From Priapulus caudatus (taxonomy: Eukaryota > Priapulida > Priapulimorpha > Priapulimorphida > Priapulidae), in assembly GCF_000485595.1 (NCBI RefSeq), contig NW_014577142.1:630778-671736 (forward strand): a stretch of 40,959 nt of DNA, read 5' to 3'. The notes beneath the pieces were generated by a model. That model searched no databases, was not told where the DNA came from, and was given only the letters and a program-made list of their open reading frames with translations. The position numbers and the translations under genes are program-made. Positions within the stretch are counted from its first letter, which is position 1, and each line of letters begins with the position of its first letter. Below are positions 21,395 to 31,777 of this stretch, in pieces.

Positions 21395-21573
21395 TTACGA
21401 GTAGATATTTTTTAGTAGATATTACCGTAGACGGGAGAATTGAAATTAAAATAGCATATAATTCATGACGATGTCGGGGAGATACGCGTAGAAAATTTAC
21501 TCACATTTTCAAGTTCCTAGTATATAGTTTGGATAGCAATAGTTTATAGTAAGATTCGTGATTTCAAATATAT

Positions 21574-21643
21574 CGCCCAACGGTGGCTTGAACCACGACC
21601 CGGGATTAAGAGTCCCGTGCTCTACCGACTGAGCTAGCCGGGC
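21574..21643 (-). tRNA. tRNA-Lys(CTT), copy 2, slightly shortened
   Basis: The minus strand reads GCCCGGCTAGCTCAGTCGGT, then AGAGC and the loop ACTCTTAAT (anticodon CTT). It lacks three bases in the T arm and adjacent stem (CGTGGTTCAAGCCACCG). A good B box core is retained. Converges on Asp copy 2. Confidence 0.75.
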
Positions 21644-21994
21644 TGGTGATGTAATGCTAAAATGCTGTATAGGAATCGGAAATCGGGATTCATAGCTGTA
21701 TACATGCAGGAGTTGCTTTATTTTGACAGGAGGGTGCATATTTATTAGCACCGGAACTTTCAGCACTTTGTGCGAACATCGAACATTTCATTGCGATGAA
21801 TTTGAGACAAGCACGTAGATATATCCACAAGCGTGTGTTGTATGCATCCGTGACTGTCGCGCGGGGAAACGGCTTCATTGCTCCGTCGGGGAGTGCATGG
21901 CGGAGTAGTTTCTTATAGGGCATTTGATCACCTATGAGGATTTAGGAGTTATGCAAATGTTCGTCCTTTTTGCAGTAAATTTGTAAAAAGAACA

Positions 21995-22065
21995 TCCTCG
22001 ATAGTATAGTGTTAGTATCCCCGCCTGTCACGTGGGAGACCGGTGTTCATATCCCGTCGGGTTTC
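21995..22065 (+). pseudogene. tRNA-Asp pseudogene, copy 3
   Basis: It lacks one G in the D loop, has ACGTGGG in the anticodon stem, a disturbed T arm (CGGTGTTCATATCCCG) and has lost the terminal GGGGAG. By its structure this copy should not function, unless the differences are sequencing errors. Confidence 0.75.
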
Positions 22066-22258
22066 GAGTAGATATTTTTTTAGTAGATATTACGTAGACT
22101 GAGAATTGAAATTAAAATAGCATATAATTCATGACGATGTCGGGGAGATACGCGTAGAAAATTTACTCATTTTCAAGTTCCTAGTATATTAGTTTGGATA
22201 GCATAGTAATAGTACTAATTATAGTTTATAGTAAAGATTCGTGATTTCAAAATGATAT

Positions 22259-22328
22259 CGCCAACGTGGGGCTTGAACCACGACCCCGGTTAAGAGTCCC
22301 GTGCTTCTACGACTGAGGCTAGCCGGGC
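22259..22328 (-). pseudogene. tRNA-Lys copy 3, damaged
   Basis: Several single-base losses and gains affect the acceptor stem (GCC for GCCC), the anticodon stem (bases missing after CTCTTAA) and the D arm. The anticodon CTT is still readable. Confidence 0.65.
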
Positions 22329-22731
22329 TGGTGATGTAGCGCTAAAATGCTGTATAGGAATCGGGGAAGTGCACGTCTTGGGTATGAATAGAAAAATTGT
22401 AAGCGTTTAAGAATGATTCCTGAAAAATCTGGATTCATAGCTGTATGCAGTGAGTGGCTTCAGTCTGACAATGGGTGATGTAATTGTAAGCACCGGAACT
22501 TTCAGCACTGCGCGCACATCGAACATTTCATTGAATGAATTTGAGACAAGCCACGTAGATATATCCACAACGTGTGGTTGTTAGCATCCGTGACTGTCGC
22601 GCAAGGGAAACGGCTTCATTTGCTCCCGTCGGGAGTGGCGGAGTAGTTCTTTATAGGCATTTGATCACCTATGAGGATTGGGAGTTATGCAAATGTTCGT
22701 CCTTTTTTGCAGTAAATTTGTAATAAGAACA

Positions 22732-22802
22732 TCCTCGATAGTATAGTGGTTAGTATCCCCGCCTGTCACGCGGAGACCTGGGTTCAATTCCCCGTCGGGG
22801 AG
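22732..22802 (+). tRNA. tRNA-Asp(GTC), copy 4, one base short
   Basis: 71 nt. The anticodon loop is normal (CTGTCAC), but the stem reads ACGCGGAGACCTGGG, missing one G and with a C-to-T change in the T stem. Other parts match copy 2. It is either weakly functional or intact with a basecall deletion. Confidence 0.7.
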
Positions 22803-22987
22803 TTTCGAGTAGATATTACCGTAGACGGGAGAATTGAAATTAATATAGCATATAATTCATGACGATGTCCGGGAGATACGCGTAGAAAATTTACTCACAT
22901 TTTCAAGTTCCTAGTATATAGTTTGGATAGCATAGTATAGTAGTAGTATATAGTTTATAGTAAAGATTCGTGATTTCAAAATGATAT

Positions 22988-23060
22988 CGCCCAACGTGGG
23001 GCTTGAACCCACGACCCCGGGATTAAGAGTCCCGTGCTCTACCGACTGAGCTAGCCGGGC
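22988..23060 (-). tRNA. tRNA-Lys(CTT), copy 4, intact
   Basis: 73 nt with a complete cloverleaf: acceptor GCCCGGC…GTTGGGC plus G73, D arm CTCAGTCGGTAGAG, anticodon stem CGGGA/TCCCG around CTCTTAA (anticodon CTT), T arm CGTGGGTTCAAGCCCCACG. It closely matches animal tRNA-Lys(CTT) as I recall it. A TTTT run follows on the minus strand. It is the best Lys gene of the array. Confidence 0.95.
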
Positions 23061-23463
23061 TGGTGGTAGCGCTAAAATGCTGTATAGGAATCGGGAAGTG
23101 CACGTCTTGGTATGAATAGAAAAATTGTAAGCGTTTTAGAATGATTCCTGAAAAATCTGGATTCATAGCTGTATGCAGGGAGTTGCTTCAGTCTGACAAT
23201 GGGTGATGTTTAATTGTAAGCACCGGAACTTTTCAGCACTGCGCGCACATCGAACATTTCATTGCGATGAATTTGAGACAAGCACGTAGATATATCCACA
23301 AGCGTTTGGTCTTTAGCATCCGTGACTGTCGCGCGAGGGAAACGGCTTCATTGCTCCGTCGGGGAGTGGCGGAGTAGTTCTTTATAGGGCATTTGATCAC
23401 CTATGAGGATTTAGGAGTTATGCAAATGTTCGTCCTTTTTGCAGTAAATTTGTAATAAGAACA

Positions 23464-23532
23464 TCCTCGATGAGTATAGTGGTTAGTATCCCCCGCCTGT
23501 CACGCGGGACGGGTTCAATTCCCGTCGGGGAG
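23464..23532 (+). tRNA. tRNA-Asp(GTC), copy 5, with indels
   Basis: 69 nt: an extra G in the D arm (CTCGATGAGTATAG), an extra C before the anticodon arm, and a shortened variable/T region (GCGGGACGGGTTCAATTCCCG). The anticodon GTC and the ends are kept. Confidence 0.65.
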
Positions 23533-23729
23533 TAGCGATTAGGTATTTTTAGTAGATATTACCGTAGATGGGGAATTGAATTAAAATAGCATATAATTCA
23601 TGACGATGTCCGGGAGATACGCGTAGAAAATGTATTCACATTTTCAAGTTCCTAGTATATAGTTTGGATAGCATAGTATAGTAGTAGTATATAGTTTATA
23701 GTAAAAGATTCGTGATTTCAAAATGATAT

Positions 23730-23804
23730 CGCCCAACGTGGGGCTTTAACCCACGACCCCGGGATTAAGAGTCCCGTGCTCTACCAACTGAGCAAGGAAA
23801 GCAC
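23730..23804 (-). pseudogene. tRNA-Lys copy 5, altered B box and replaced 5' arm
   Basis: The 3' two thirds match copy 4, but the T loop reads GGGTTAAAGCC instead of GGGTTCAAGCC. The 5' acceptor strand is replaced (…CTTGCTCAGTTGGTAGAG). A second GAGC-like D-arm fragment follows at about 23806-23826 (TTGCTCAGTCGGTAGAA on the minus strand). It marks the right edge of the array. Confidence 0.7.
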
Positions 23805-23830
23805 GTTCTACCGACTGAGCAAGGACCGCG

Positions 23831-24967
23831 CCCATGAGTCTCTGTTCTCCTACCAACTTTGCTAATTAACCTGTTAACCCCATGGCGGGAACCGGGAATT
23901 ATGAATTGAGTTGTAGTGTTAACCTTAACATGCCGCTGTTCATGTAATTACTTTGTGTGCTACGAGTTGGTTTTAGGGTTATGTATATATTGTATTATGT
24001 ACTCAGTGTTAATTCATTATTAAGTTATCTTAGATTAGATAATTATTCAGAAATGTATTATCTTTTCAAAGTAATTATGCTTTTCCTCTGCTATAGGGGT
24101 TGAACCTGGATCTTCCCACAGGCACATCATGCCTATGCATAGGTATAGTTACACAGGTTGAAAATACGGGGAGAATACATATTTTCAGAGACAATATGTA
24201 ATGTACCATGTAATGTGGCTAGTATAGAGTTGGTATTGAGACAAACACAAGATTATATTTATGTGTAGAAAAGAATATTTAATTTGATATACTCTTTTCA
24301 AAAATATGTATAAAACGCGCGTGTAAATAACATTACACAAAATAAGATTTAAACAAACAACATACTATTCGTAACAATATTCGTAACAATATACAACAAA
24401 TTTTTCATCCACAAACCACAAATCTATAGAATTTACATCGTATCATGTGTATGAGTATGCTTGATGCACACAGGGTACATTATGAAGAGAACAAGAGATA
24501 TAATAAAAAAAAATGCAGAACAGTTATAATGATAGCGGTCCAACTTTTCTCCCAGATACAGTGCCAGATGTAATTATGTGTATAAAAAATATGTTATATG
24601 TAATTATGTATTCAGACCAAAATGTCTAAAACTATACACAACACGGTATTTTTAAGTGCTTAATCAAAGCAAACAGTAAATATGCATGTGTGGTAAGCTT
24701 ATATCAAGATCAAGATGAACCACACACACACGTGCTCTCTCTGCACGCAATAGTTATGCGACAGCATCTCCGCCCCCACACCGCCACACCATTACTGCTT
24801 TTTTTGCCATAGCCTTTGGCCAACAGCCCATTTCGCCACTCATTAATTGAAATTGTTGCGTCTGTGCGCAATACCAGTTGCCAAAATACTGCTGGTGGTC
24901 TGGAGCATTTCTTTGTTGTCTGCATTGCTTGCAGACAACGATTCCGCTTTTTTTATATTATATTTCC
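23831..24967. other. AT-rich spacer, possible tRNA-derived SINE fragment near 24110
   Basis: No gene seen. On the minus strand around 24092-24112 the sequence CCAGGTTCAACCCCTATAG contains a B-box match (GGTTCAACCCC), but no A box or cloverleaf goes with it, so it is at most a tRNA-derived fragment. Confidence 0.35.
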
Positions 24968-25497
24968 TATGAAATATGCCCTGCTGCTCGTTCAGCCTTC
25001 CTCTTCTGATACCTCTGTGTGGTATATGGAACAGGAACCATGGAATACACAGGAGGAGCCACGTACACTGCAATGTTTTGCAGAGGCGGAGGTGGCAATG
25101 GCTGGGTAGGCAGTGGCATTGTCGCTACTGCAGCCATACCCGACTTGCCTCTCCGTTTCCCCGATGTGCCTCTCCGTTTCAGTCTTACCGTAGCAGCCGT
25201 ATTGACTGGAGCCGGGAAGTGGTGACGAGCGGCATCGTCATATCAGTGCTGCCCGACGGCATGCAGGCTAGCGGGCTTGGTGAGCGGAGCTAGCAGACTG
25301 CGCACGGTCGTCTCTGACGGCATGAATTGTATTCCGTGCTGCAGGACGTCCCTTTCCTGACCCTTCCCACGCTGGTTGTACCTAAGCAGTAGCAGAAAGT
25401 AACAATATTTTGTGTGGTAATCTTTTTGACCCTGCTGAATTGCTTTTATTTGTTCTTGCAATGAGGGAGAGAACAAACGGTTTGAACTAGTTTCATC
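24968..25497 (-). pseudogene. Unrecognised coding relic with one in-frame stop
   Basis: One minus-strand frame runs from about 25497 to TAG at 24968, broken only by TGA at 25243-25245. The first part (SLQEQIKAIQQGQKDY, then a LLLLRYNQRGKGQERD segment and MPSETTVRSLLAPLTKP) looks helical. The second part carries basic KRRGTSGKRRGKSG, a proline run (PTQPLPPPPLQ) and a final basic QRYQKRKAERAAGHIS. The basic clusters suggest nuclear localisation or DNA binding, perhaps a transposon accessory protein, but I do not recognise it. The frame begins exactly where the repeat at 25502 starts, so the 5' end may have been displaced. A single sense-to-stop change, or a sequencing error, explains the break. 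Confidence 0.45.
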
Positions 25498-25501
25498 TTA
25501 A

Positions 25502-25788
25502 GGGCCGGACACACCAGGCGATGCCATCGGCCGATGCCATCGGCCGATGGCATCGGCGTGAAAATCGCCTGGTGTGTCCACTCAATCGCTGCCGATGGCA
25601 TCGCACAGATCAAAACGTTTTGATATTATCGCCCGATGCCATCGGCCGATGGCATCGGCGTGAAAATCGCCTGGTGTGTCCACTCAATCGCTGCCGATGG
25701 CATCGCACAGATCAAAACGTTTTGATATTATCGCCCGATGCCATCGGCCGATGGCATCGGCTGATGGCATCGCCTGGTGTGTCCACGA
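25502..25788. repeat. Transposon end with 102-bp tandem palindromic repeat
   Basis: After TTAA (25498-25501) comes GGGCCGGACACACCAGGCGA. Then a 102-bp unit repeats from 25531, 25633 and 25735. Each unit starts with a perfect 26-bp palindrome (CCGATGCCATCGG plus its complement), contains CGCCTGGTGTGTCCA, the complement of the left end, and (in the two full copies) the palindrome ATCAAAACGTTTTGAT. The right end is lost in the N gap. Ends and TTA/TTAA context suggest a cut-and-paste element (PIF/Harbinger or similar), not proven. Confidence 0.6.
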
Positions 25789-25813
25789 NNNNNNNNNNNN
25801 NNNNNNNNNNNNN
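25789..25813. other. Assembly gap (25 N)
   Basis: A run of N separates the palindromic repeat from GA-rich sequence that is a duplicate of the 39.4-kb region, so the join is not sequence-supported. Confidence 0.99.
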
Positions 25814-25882
25814 GAGAGAGAGAGAGAGTAGAGAAAGAGAAAGTGAGTAAGAGAGAAGAGAGCGAGAGAGAGCGGCGATAGA

Positions 25883-25919
<37 letters not shown>

Positions 25920-26370
25920 AGAGGAGAGAGCGAGCAAGAGAGAGCCGATTAGAGACAGCAGAGAAGAAAGAGGAGAGAGCCGCACATCTAGAGAGAGAGA
26001 GAGGAGAGAAGCGACGAGATGCGAGCGAGCCAGAGAGAAAGGAGTGAGAGAGAGAGAACGAGTGAGAGAGAGAGAGAGCGGCGCGAAAGAGAGAGAAAAG
26101 AGATAGCGAGAGAGGGAGTGAGAAGCGAGAGAGAGAGAGAGAGAGAGAAAGATGAGCGAGAGAGAGAGAGGGAGAGAAAGAGTGAGTGAGAGACGCGGCC
26201 TAGAGAGAGAGTGTGAGAGAGAGTGAGAGAGAGAGAGAAGAGGTGAGAGAGAGAGAGAGAGAAAGAGAGAAGAAAAGCGATAGAAAGCGAGAGAGAAACG
26301 AGAGAGAGAGAAAGAGAGAGAAAGAGAAAGCCATAGAGCAGAGAAGAGAAGAGAGAGAGAGAGAGAGATA
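25814..26370. repeat. GA-rich microsatellite, copy 1
   Basis: Degenerate GAGA repeats with scattered GCG and TGA interruptions. The same succession is seen at 39433-40040, followed in both places by the same non-repetitive sequence. Confidence 0.85.
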
Positions 26371-26459
26371 GAATAGCAAAAGATTGCTATTTCTTGGCAA
26401 ATGACGGTGAGTGAAGAGGAGCGTTCATGCAGAATCGACGCGTTCGATGCTTACATACA

Positions 26460-26460
<1 letters not shown>

Positions 26461-26490
<30 letters not shown>

Positions 26491-26585
26491 GTGTGTTGTG
26501 TGTGTGTGTGTGTGCGTGTGTGTGGCGTGTGTGTGTGTGCGCGCGGCGCGTGTGTGTTCGTACTTCCGTGTGTGTGTGCGTGCGT
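26461..26585. repeat. TG microsatellite, copy 1
   Basis: Imperfect TG run downstream of ZP gene A; its duplicate is at 40123-40250. The frame at 26401-26625 is a repeat artefact. Confidence 0.85.
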
Positions 26586-27059
26586 GATCCTGTTATCGTT
26601 ACATAATCGTCTGACCCTGAGCTAGAATCGATTTCCCAAGACTGCCGTCAGTAATAAAATGTCAGGCGCAGGAAAGAAATCGCAGCACGAACCGAACGTA
26701 GTTATAGAACAAGAAAAAATACAAAGTTTTAGCCTACAAGATGAGTTATTCACGTTTAGAGTGCAATTTCACAAACTTACTGCTTAAACTTCAACCTGTT
26801 CTGCTAGCAGTAACAGCAACAATAACTAATTAAGCTGTGACATGTAAACAATTCCATTACGGGTCGACAAATTATTATAACCGGGTCAATGGAAATTCTT
26901 ACTGATCTATTATATCAAGAAGGGTAGCCTAACATGTGTGATGCAAACATGAAAGATGGTCTAAGGCGTGATATTTACAAGATGGCGCCAAGGCCAACTA
27001 CTCTGCAAACTATTCAAGCAGTTGTTCTCCTACATATTTTTACATTACAGTTTTGTACA

Positions 27060-27727
27060 TTTTCGTATAGACGAGCGTCTTCTAAGAGGCACTAAGACTA
27101 AGGTGTTGGTGTCTGAGAGCGTCTGCTGTGATGACGTGTAAGCAGCGACTGATGACGACGGCGGACGATGACAATGATGACGATCGCAGCTAAGCCGATA
27201 CCGAAAGCCCGGAAAGCTGGCTATGCAGATTTTTTCCTCTTGAGTCAGTTGAAGAGGCTGTAACATAAAAACAGCCACGGGTTAAATAAAAAAGGATATT
27301 TAATTTGTCCGAGCGGCACGTCCGAAAGGTAAGATGATAGATTATAGAATTACTAGAGAAAAGAAACAGTTGAAGAGAATAAAAATATTGCTTTGAGTAA
27401 AATAAATTTCCATTTGTTCTGTTATATCGTGCACCGATATCCACGTATGTTGACGCTTCATTCAATGCTCATATAATTGAAATATAACCAAAACCTATTA
27501 AAATACTACAAATTCAGTTCCGATACTATGTTTAATCAATGATGGATAAATTATATTTAATTGCTTAATTGATATTGGAACAAGTTTAATCGGGTTCCGT
27601 TTACAAAACTGGATAAAATATATTAGATCGTATCCGACACGCCCCGAGTACATCACATCGCGCACATGCGCGCACACCACGCAACGCACGCGCACACACA
27701 CGCATGAGCGACGCACGCGGCGCGCAC

Positions 27728-27763
<36 letters not shown>

Positions 27764-30345
27764 ACACACACACCACACACCACACAGAACACACGCACAT
27801 ATATACAAATGTAATACTGTTTCGTGATACTGTAAGTGTATTAAGAATCTCAGGAGCCTACCTTTGGCTTGTCAGGGAAGCATTAGTGTCGCGGCACTTC
27901 CGGATTCGCACTCTGAGTGTCAGCGTCGGAACATCGCCTCTGTAGAAATTCCTTCCTCCGTCTGCACGCTTCCTTCTCCTGACGTGAAAACACTGAAGCA
28001 CGCGCGTAACGAATAAATTACGTGACGTACAGGCTTACGCAACAATTAGTATAGGGCACAACACGCTAGTATAATCTGCATAACCTCCTATAATAGTAAT
28101 ACTTCAAAAGGTCCAAGGACTTAAACGAAAGACGGAGAGACTAAGCTTTGATCGATAGATAACACTGCCGGTTTGTAGTTGAATAAAACTCGAAATTGCA
28201 ATTTACTAACGAGAAAGGAAGAGAATTGCCAATTACGGAATGACAGAAACAAAGAAGCTAAACTTAAAAAATGCTTATGGAATAATCGCACAGTGCCGAA
28301 AGCAATGATCACCGCTCAGTTAGATGATCGAATGCCAATCTCACCGTGACCGCTGGAATTAATGTTGAGGAAATATAGCATTTTAATGGATAGTGGAAAT
28401 CGTGACGGGCTGTTGCAGTTACCGTGTCATCCAATCAGATGCCAAGAATACAAAGCGAGCGCCTGGCGTATTGGAAGCGCGCACTATGTCGCTGCACCGG
28501 AACTTGAAAGCTTCTGAATGCGGCATCCACTTCTCGACCAGGTGACTGGTCTCCATCCCACGCCTCTTCTGTACATTCTCCTGTTGGATGATGTCAATCC
28601 TAGAACCAGAGTTGACACATCTAATAATGGAAAAGAATACAAAAGCATTCTTTAGTCTACTATTGATAAAAGCAGTAATAATGATAACGTTTTACCACAA
28701 TCAACTACTATTTTGTTCATTTGTAATTGTAATTTCTATTTTGTAACATATATATCACTGAGATCAAATGAAACTGTGTATACTTACTCAGCACTGTCAA
28801 CTAGTTGCACCTGGAAGCTCCTTGATCAGCTGCCAACTGAAGGCGCGGCCAGTCATATAGAGAGAATGTTGCTGATAAGATACTGCACGAACGAGAGAAC
28901 GATGTCAGAGACTTAGCAAATCCCATGGTACACGGTGGATACGTCACTATCTGTAAATCTAATTATTCATGGAATCGATTGATTAAATCAGCATTTGCAC
29001 TTACTGGCATCTTCTTAATGCCTAGCAACTGGCAGCCAGCAGATTCGCCGATGTCGACGAAAGCGTTTGCTGGTGTCGTCTTGACCGTCATCTGTCGGCC
29101 TTCCAACCACGTTGAGGCGATATCTGGCGGCGGCGGAGGCGTGTTGTGCACGAGGGCGGTGGACAGCTGTCGCCACCCTCTAACTCATTAGCGCTGATTG
29201 TCCACCGACATGTCAATGTCGTAGTGACAGGTGACAAGGAACGCCTGGTCGTCGGCCTTGATCAGGTTTTGGCGTTGTGCGACGTTGACAAATACCATGT
29301 ACGTTTGGTCCTATAGGGTAAAATTTTGAGTAAAAATTACGATCAAGAATCACCGCTATTTCGCGCATTCACGTTGTTTCTGTAAAATGAAATGCTATGT
29401 ACGTGGGAATCGCATTCATAACAAACCAGCATCTATGCATTTTGTTATATATATATATATAGATATATATACTTATCACAAACATGCGCAACAGTTACAT
29501 GCTTGGTCATGTGACGATTATTCGCGAGCATGCATGTTATGCGTGAACAAACCTATACTGTAATACTATCATTCATTCTGTACTCTACATCATCTACACC
29601 ATAACACTATAATTCATTTCTATACGGATAAGAGGACCGATATATTCATAATGTTATGAATAACACCTATATATATAATAGGCATATATCATATATACTT
29701 ATATATATATATATATAGGTATATATATACGCCTATATATATTAGGTATTATTAGCTCTTGATGTTACAGAGCTACAGTATATAAACTATTATATACAGT
29801 ACACATTATATATAAACTATTTTATACAGTATATAATAGCTGTCTTGATAGTTAACTAGAGTAAACGTACGGCGGTGTTTTGGAAGACTCCGCATTCGTT
29901 GTAGTCGATCTGTAGCGTGAGAGATTCCGTTCCTGTCCCTCTGGCCCGACATCTGCTGTCGGTGTGGAATCCCGTCGTGAATACCTCACCATTGAAACCC
30001 GAGTCAAACATGAGCGTCACGTCTGTCGCATCGCCCCGACATGTAATCACCTTCTCTGTAAAACGCACGAAACACAGAATGAATAAGTTATCATCGATTT
30101 ATATATTGATATTACAGTATGTTATGTTATGTTATGTTATATTATATTATATTATATTATATCGTGCTATCATCGGTGAATGCATGGTAGGTATGTAGCA
30201 TGAATGAAAACGCGCATATACTAATACATTTTCCGATGTACCTATGCAATGGCGCCCACACGCACATGTTTGTGAGCACGCATATACGATATATATATAT
30301 ATATATATAATGATATAAATTTAATATATATATTATATATATATA

Positions 30346-30390
<45 letters not shown>

Positions 30391-30541
30391 TATAAGATAA
30401 GTTCAGCAGAAATAGATAGTTGAAAATGTGAAATTCGTCATTTATACACCTACCCATCAATGCTGGCGTGAACGCTGTAGACCCATAGCGGATTCCCGTA
30501 GCAACGAACACCGTCACAAATATCGCAATACAGAGCTTCAT
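27060..30541 (-). CDS. ZP-domain membrane protein gene A (frame broken in exons 3-7 as assembled)
   Basis: Seven exons mirror gene B: 30541-30454 (ATG at 30541, signal peptide MKLCIAIFVTVFVATG), 30055-29871, 29310-29005, 28882-28788, 28620-28423, 27992-27862, and a last exon from 27257 with a hydrophobic GIGLAAIVIIVIV segment. Exon 2 has exactly the length of its B counterpart (185 nt) and encodes VITCRGD…GFHTDSRC…CGVFQNTA, the amino-terminal ZP subdomain. Exons 3, 4, 5 and 6 are 14, 7, 14 and 7 nt longer than in B because of scattered single insertions that break the frame, though splice sites and protein blocks (VTCHYDIDM, RRRKR region) are still visible. Insertions hit introns equally, so I favour unpolished sequence over a pseudogene. 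A 5' UTR exon ends at 31013 (GAAG|GTAAGTG) and splices to 30561. The product would be an extracellular polymerising or adhesive ZP protein. Confidence 0.75.
29440..29850. repeat. TA-rich microsatellites in ZP gene A intron 2
   Basis: Runs of TATATA with ATATAGGTAT interruptions. Similar TA runs occupy intron 1 at 30285-30388. Confidence 0.7.
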
Positions 30542-31012
30542 GATTTGCTGTGTGTATTTACCTAAACAAAATCACAGACAGACATCGTTATTCACAGGCA
30601 TAATAACGATAGCAGATTAACAAATCATCAAAAATTTACGTGAGAATGCAAATGGAGAAACTCAAAAGATAAAGTAAAAAATCAGTAGAATTCTACTCGA
30701 AGTCTTCTCTAGAAAATTGCATAGGAGAATAGAATATATATATGGAATAGGAGAAACCGCTAGCTGACGATATCAGTAAAAATCGGTAGAATTCTACCCG
30801 ACTAAACTTAATACATTATTGCATTCTTGTCTTGTCACTGCCTTATGTGCCACCTAGGCATATCTAAGAGGGATAAGAAATTAACATATTGGAAACGGAG
30901 ATAGGCACCGCCCTATATGCCACATAGGCACGGGCAGGGATTTAACTTAAACATATTGCACGTATATGAGTCTAAACGAACAAATAACAGCAACTTTAGA
31001 GATTGCACTTAC

Positions 31013-31091
31013 CTTCTCGAGTTTGTCGATCGTGATCGAGGTCCGGGAACTTGTGATTCTGACTCTCGCTTCTCGTCTGCTATATATATGT
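31013..31091 (-). promoter_or_regulatory. TATA box and 5' UTR exon of ZP gene A
   Basis: On the minus strand CATATATATAGCAG (31077-31090) lies upstream of a short exon that ends in a consensus donor at 31013, with a matching acceptor at 30562 (ttttgtttag), 20 bp before the ATG. This gives a coherent promoter, untranslated exon and coding start. Exact transcription start not determinable. Confidence 0.5.
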
Positions 31092-31777
31092 GCACGCGGT
31101 CAAGCGAGGTCTAGGCGCAAACGGGTCTCAGCTAGATCTTGGAGTAACCAGATGTTTACCGCGATGAGATGCGAACCGCACGCGACCTCGTCCCTGCTGC
31201 CTACGCTGCACAAAGGCGTTGCTAGGAAAGAGGCAGAGGCTCTCATTCCCCTACAAACACACACGGGCAGGTGGCACGCGAGCTCAACAATAGATCGTAG
31301 AGTCAATCCAGGTACGGGTCTCGTGAGATATGTGTGCCCAGACCCGTATCCACGGAGATGACTCTAATAAATGCGAGTGCTTAGGAAAGGATCGTGGTCG
31401 TATATTTGTGAGAAAACAGATCGACGCAGGTACCCAAACCCTTTATAGGATTGATTAAAGAACAAGTATGGTGATTGATTTACTGATTAGCATAATTAGT
31501 TACAGGCCCGTAGATAATCTACACTGTTTATTTCAAACACATACACTACTTTTGCGTATTTCCAAGCTATTCAGACTGGTTCCAGTGCATATTGAATTCT
31601 CAGATACGCCTCATTCTGCTTAGTTTTCCCGTGCTTCTGCCATTTAGAAAATTAATCCACCACCGTGCACGTATTCGCACGTCAGACTGCCATTTTACCC
31701 CATATATACGTTCGCAAATACGTACCCCAAATATACGTTCGCATGCTGTGCAAGTGTAGGCGTTTCTATAAGCAAAT
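31092..31777. promoter_or_regulatory. Intergenic region between head-to-head ZP genes
   Basis: No gene here; frames at 30966-31361 and 31100-31306 are not convincing. Near gene B, ATATACGTTCGCA occurs twice (31703 and 31731), with CCCCATATATACG around 31698 as a possible TATA element about 80 bp before the ATG. Confidence 0.4.

Larger units (their letters stand above)
20138..23830. repeat. Tandem array of five tRNA-Asp/tRNA-Lys units
   Basis: The tRNA-Asp starts at 20203, 21323, 21995, 22732 and 23464 give periods of 1120, 672, 737 and 732 bp. Each unit runs: spacer with ATGCAAAT, tRNA-Asp (plus), about 180 bp with a TAGTATA tract, tRNA-Lys (minus), about 190 bp, a degenerate tRNA-Asp relic, then the next spacer. 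Unit 1 is longer because its Lys gene is split by foreign sequence. Units 3 and 4 share an extra block near 22370-22430 and 23095-23150 (AAGTGCACGTCTTG). Asp and Lys genes converge. Many one-base differences affect flanks and genes alike. Confidence 0.92.

Noticed and set aside
20138-23830. CRISPR array or rDNA-like spacer repeats
   Set aside because: Units are far too long, contain tRNA genes, and the DNA is eukaryotic.
25243-25245. TGA read as selenocysteine
   Set aside because: No SECIS-like hairpin seen and the family is unknown; nonsense change or error is simpler.
28925-29191. Plus-strand frame of 88 codons
   Set aside because: Shadow of ZP gene A exon 3 on the other strand.
31100-31361. 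Overlapping frames between the ZP genes
   Set aside because: No conserved features; the region is better explained as promoter and untranslated exon.
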